A DNA stretch of 5,366 nucleotides from Microcaldota archaeon (GTDB lineage: Archaea > Micrarchaeota > Micrarchaeia > Anstonellales > Bilamarchaeaceae). How positions within the stretch are numbered: position 1 is the stretch's first letter; every line of letters starts with the position of its first letter. The stretch covers positions 1 through 5,366 of the forward strand of contig DAOVFD010000071.1 in assembly GCA_030668565.1 (NCBI GenBank). The letters run 5' to 3'. The position numbers were made by a program, and so were the translations under genes. Below, in pieces: positions 4,853-5,366 of the stretch. The notes under the pieces were generated by a model. It did not search any database and was not told the origin of the DNA. It saw only the letters and a program-made list of their open reading frames with translations.

Positions 4853-5366
4853 CTATACCCTTCTGCCTCTTCTTCCGCCTTTCCTTTTCATGGAATCGGT
4901 AGGCAAGGGAGTAACATCTTCTATCTTTATTATTCTCACGCCGCTTCTGGCAACAGTTCTCACAATGGACTGTGCCCCTCCGCCGGGAGTCTTCGAACCT
5001 ACTCCGCCGGGGGCTCTTATCTTGACATGAACATGGGTTATTCCTTTATCCCTTAACGTACTGACAACTTTCAGGGCTGCCTGCATCGCTGCATACGGCC
5101 TTCCCTCCTCCCTGTGCGACTTTACCATCATGCCTCCGCTTGCCCAGGCAAGTGTTTCAGCACCGCTTACATCAGTGGCAGTAAGGATGGTATCGTTTTT
5201 TGAGGAATAAACATTAAGAATGGCGAGCCTGGTCTTCCGTGGTTTTCTCACTTCGGTTTTTTCTTCCTTCTTCGGCTCTTCTTTTGATTCTTCCTTTTTC
5301 TCTTCTTTTTTGGGCTCTTCCGTCTTTGGGTTTTCTTCTTTAGGTGTCTCTTTCTTCTCTTCTTTT
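4853..5366 (-). CDS. rps11: Small-subunit ribosomal protein uS11 with a Lys/Glu-rich N-terminal extension (5' end beyond the window)
   Basis: uS11 sits on the platform of the small ribosomal subunit near the mRNA exit. The core, from the GTG at 5251, has 132 residues and is complete. It includes GAETLAWASGGMMVK, PYAAMQAA, VKIRAPGGVGSKTPGGGAQ and the terminal EDVTPLPTDSM...GGRRGRRV. The usual PGPGAQ is PGGGAQ here. The frame does not start there by necessity: it stays open without a stop for 38 more codons to the window edge. These encode 13 Lys, 16 Glu, 4 Pro, 3 Thr, 1 Ser and 1 Asn. No ATG, GTG or TTG occurs in that stretch and no Shine-Dalgarno motif precedes the GTG, so I annotate the extension as part of the protein, starting outside the window. 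The alternative is a normal uS11 starting at 5251. rpo3 follows 15 nt downstream. Confidence 0.9.
   Translation of the reverse strand, partial: KEEKKETPKEENPKTEEPKKEEKKEESKEEPKKEEKTEVRKPRKTRLAILNVYSSKNDTILTATDVSGAETLAWASGGMMVKSHREEGRPYAAMQAALKVVSTLRDKGITHVHVKIRAPGGVGSKTPGGGAQSIVRTVARSGVRIIKIEDVTPLPTDSMKRKGGRRGRRV

Noticed and set aside
4658..5056. Two overlapping plus-strand open frames opposite rpo3 and rps11
   Set aside because: Both genes on the minus strand are unmistakable conserved housekeeping genes, so these are shadows.
5250..5366. A second stop-free minus-strand frame giving an extremely basic peptide that ends at a TGA overlapping the uS11 GTG; considered as the tail of a preceding rps4
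   Set aside because: Purine-only sequence tends to leave several frames open, and the peptide does not resemble a uS4 C-terminus. The Lys/Glu frame continuous with uS11 explains the composition better, though upstream sequence is needed to be certain.
5252..5366. The repetitive GAA/AAG stretch considered as a microsatellite or non-coding repeat
   Set aside because: It has no fixed repeat unit and reads as a codon-varied Lys/Glu tract in frame with uS11.
1..5366. CRISPR array, insertion sequence, att site or replication origin
   Set aside because: No regularly spaced direct repeats, transposase motifs, terminal inverted repeats, or duplicated tRNA 3' end were seen.

Overview
This window comes from an archaeal chromosome. 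The evidence is an archaeal RNA polymerase subunit D (Rpo3) next to ribosomal protein uS11, an EndA-type tRNA-splicing endonuclease, a HerA-family DNA translocase, and a class II tRNA-Leu with no encoded CCA. TATA elements also sit about 26 nt upstream of several start codons. The short Rpo3 without an Fe-S domain, the degenerate EndA, the charged extension on uS11 and the broken ribosomal-gene synteny would fit a fast-evolving lineage such as a DPANN group, but the window alone does not settle the phylum.

Layout. The left edge (1-494, minus strand) holds a two-gene MNT/HEPN module: an intact MntA-like minimal nucleotidyltransferase overlapping the start of a HepT-like (DUF86) protein that runs off the window. 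Next (547-1179, minus strand) is a small helix-hairpin-helix DNA glycosylase of the endonuclease III superfamily (MagIII/COG2231-like) with no Fe-S cluster. A compact divergent promoter region (1180-1289) separates it from a plus-strand pair: an EndA-family protein lacking the catalytic His, and a HerA-like hexameric ATPase (1290-3324). A third plus-strand gene (3357-4160) encodes a secreted or membrane-anchored protein with two Ig-like repeats and its own promoter. The right end is on the minus strand and is the tail of an archaeal ribosomal/RNA polymerase cluster: rps11, rpo3, a T9 tract and tRNA-Leu(GAG). It converges on the surface-protein gene with only 2 nt between them.

How the genes relate. 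uS11 and Rpo3 are housekeeping genes in their ancestral order. The tRNA-Leu after rpo3 also matches the arrangement known from several Euryarchaeota, but the ribosomal genes expected after it (uL18e, uL13, uS9) are absent. EndA and HerA are probably co-transcribed without an obvious functional link. The glycosylase and the MNT/HEPN pair lie in tandem, but the pair appears to have its own promoter.

The points most worth a second look are the His-to-Arg replacement in the EndA triad, the in-frame Lys/Glu-rich N-terminal extension of uS11, the uniform leaderless promoter geometry, a 14-bp palindrome at the surface-protein promoter, and the abrupt synteny break at tRNA-Leu. I see no mobile element, CRISPR array or clearly new multigene system.
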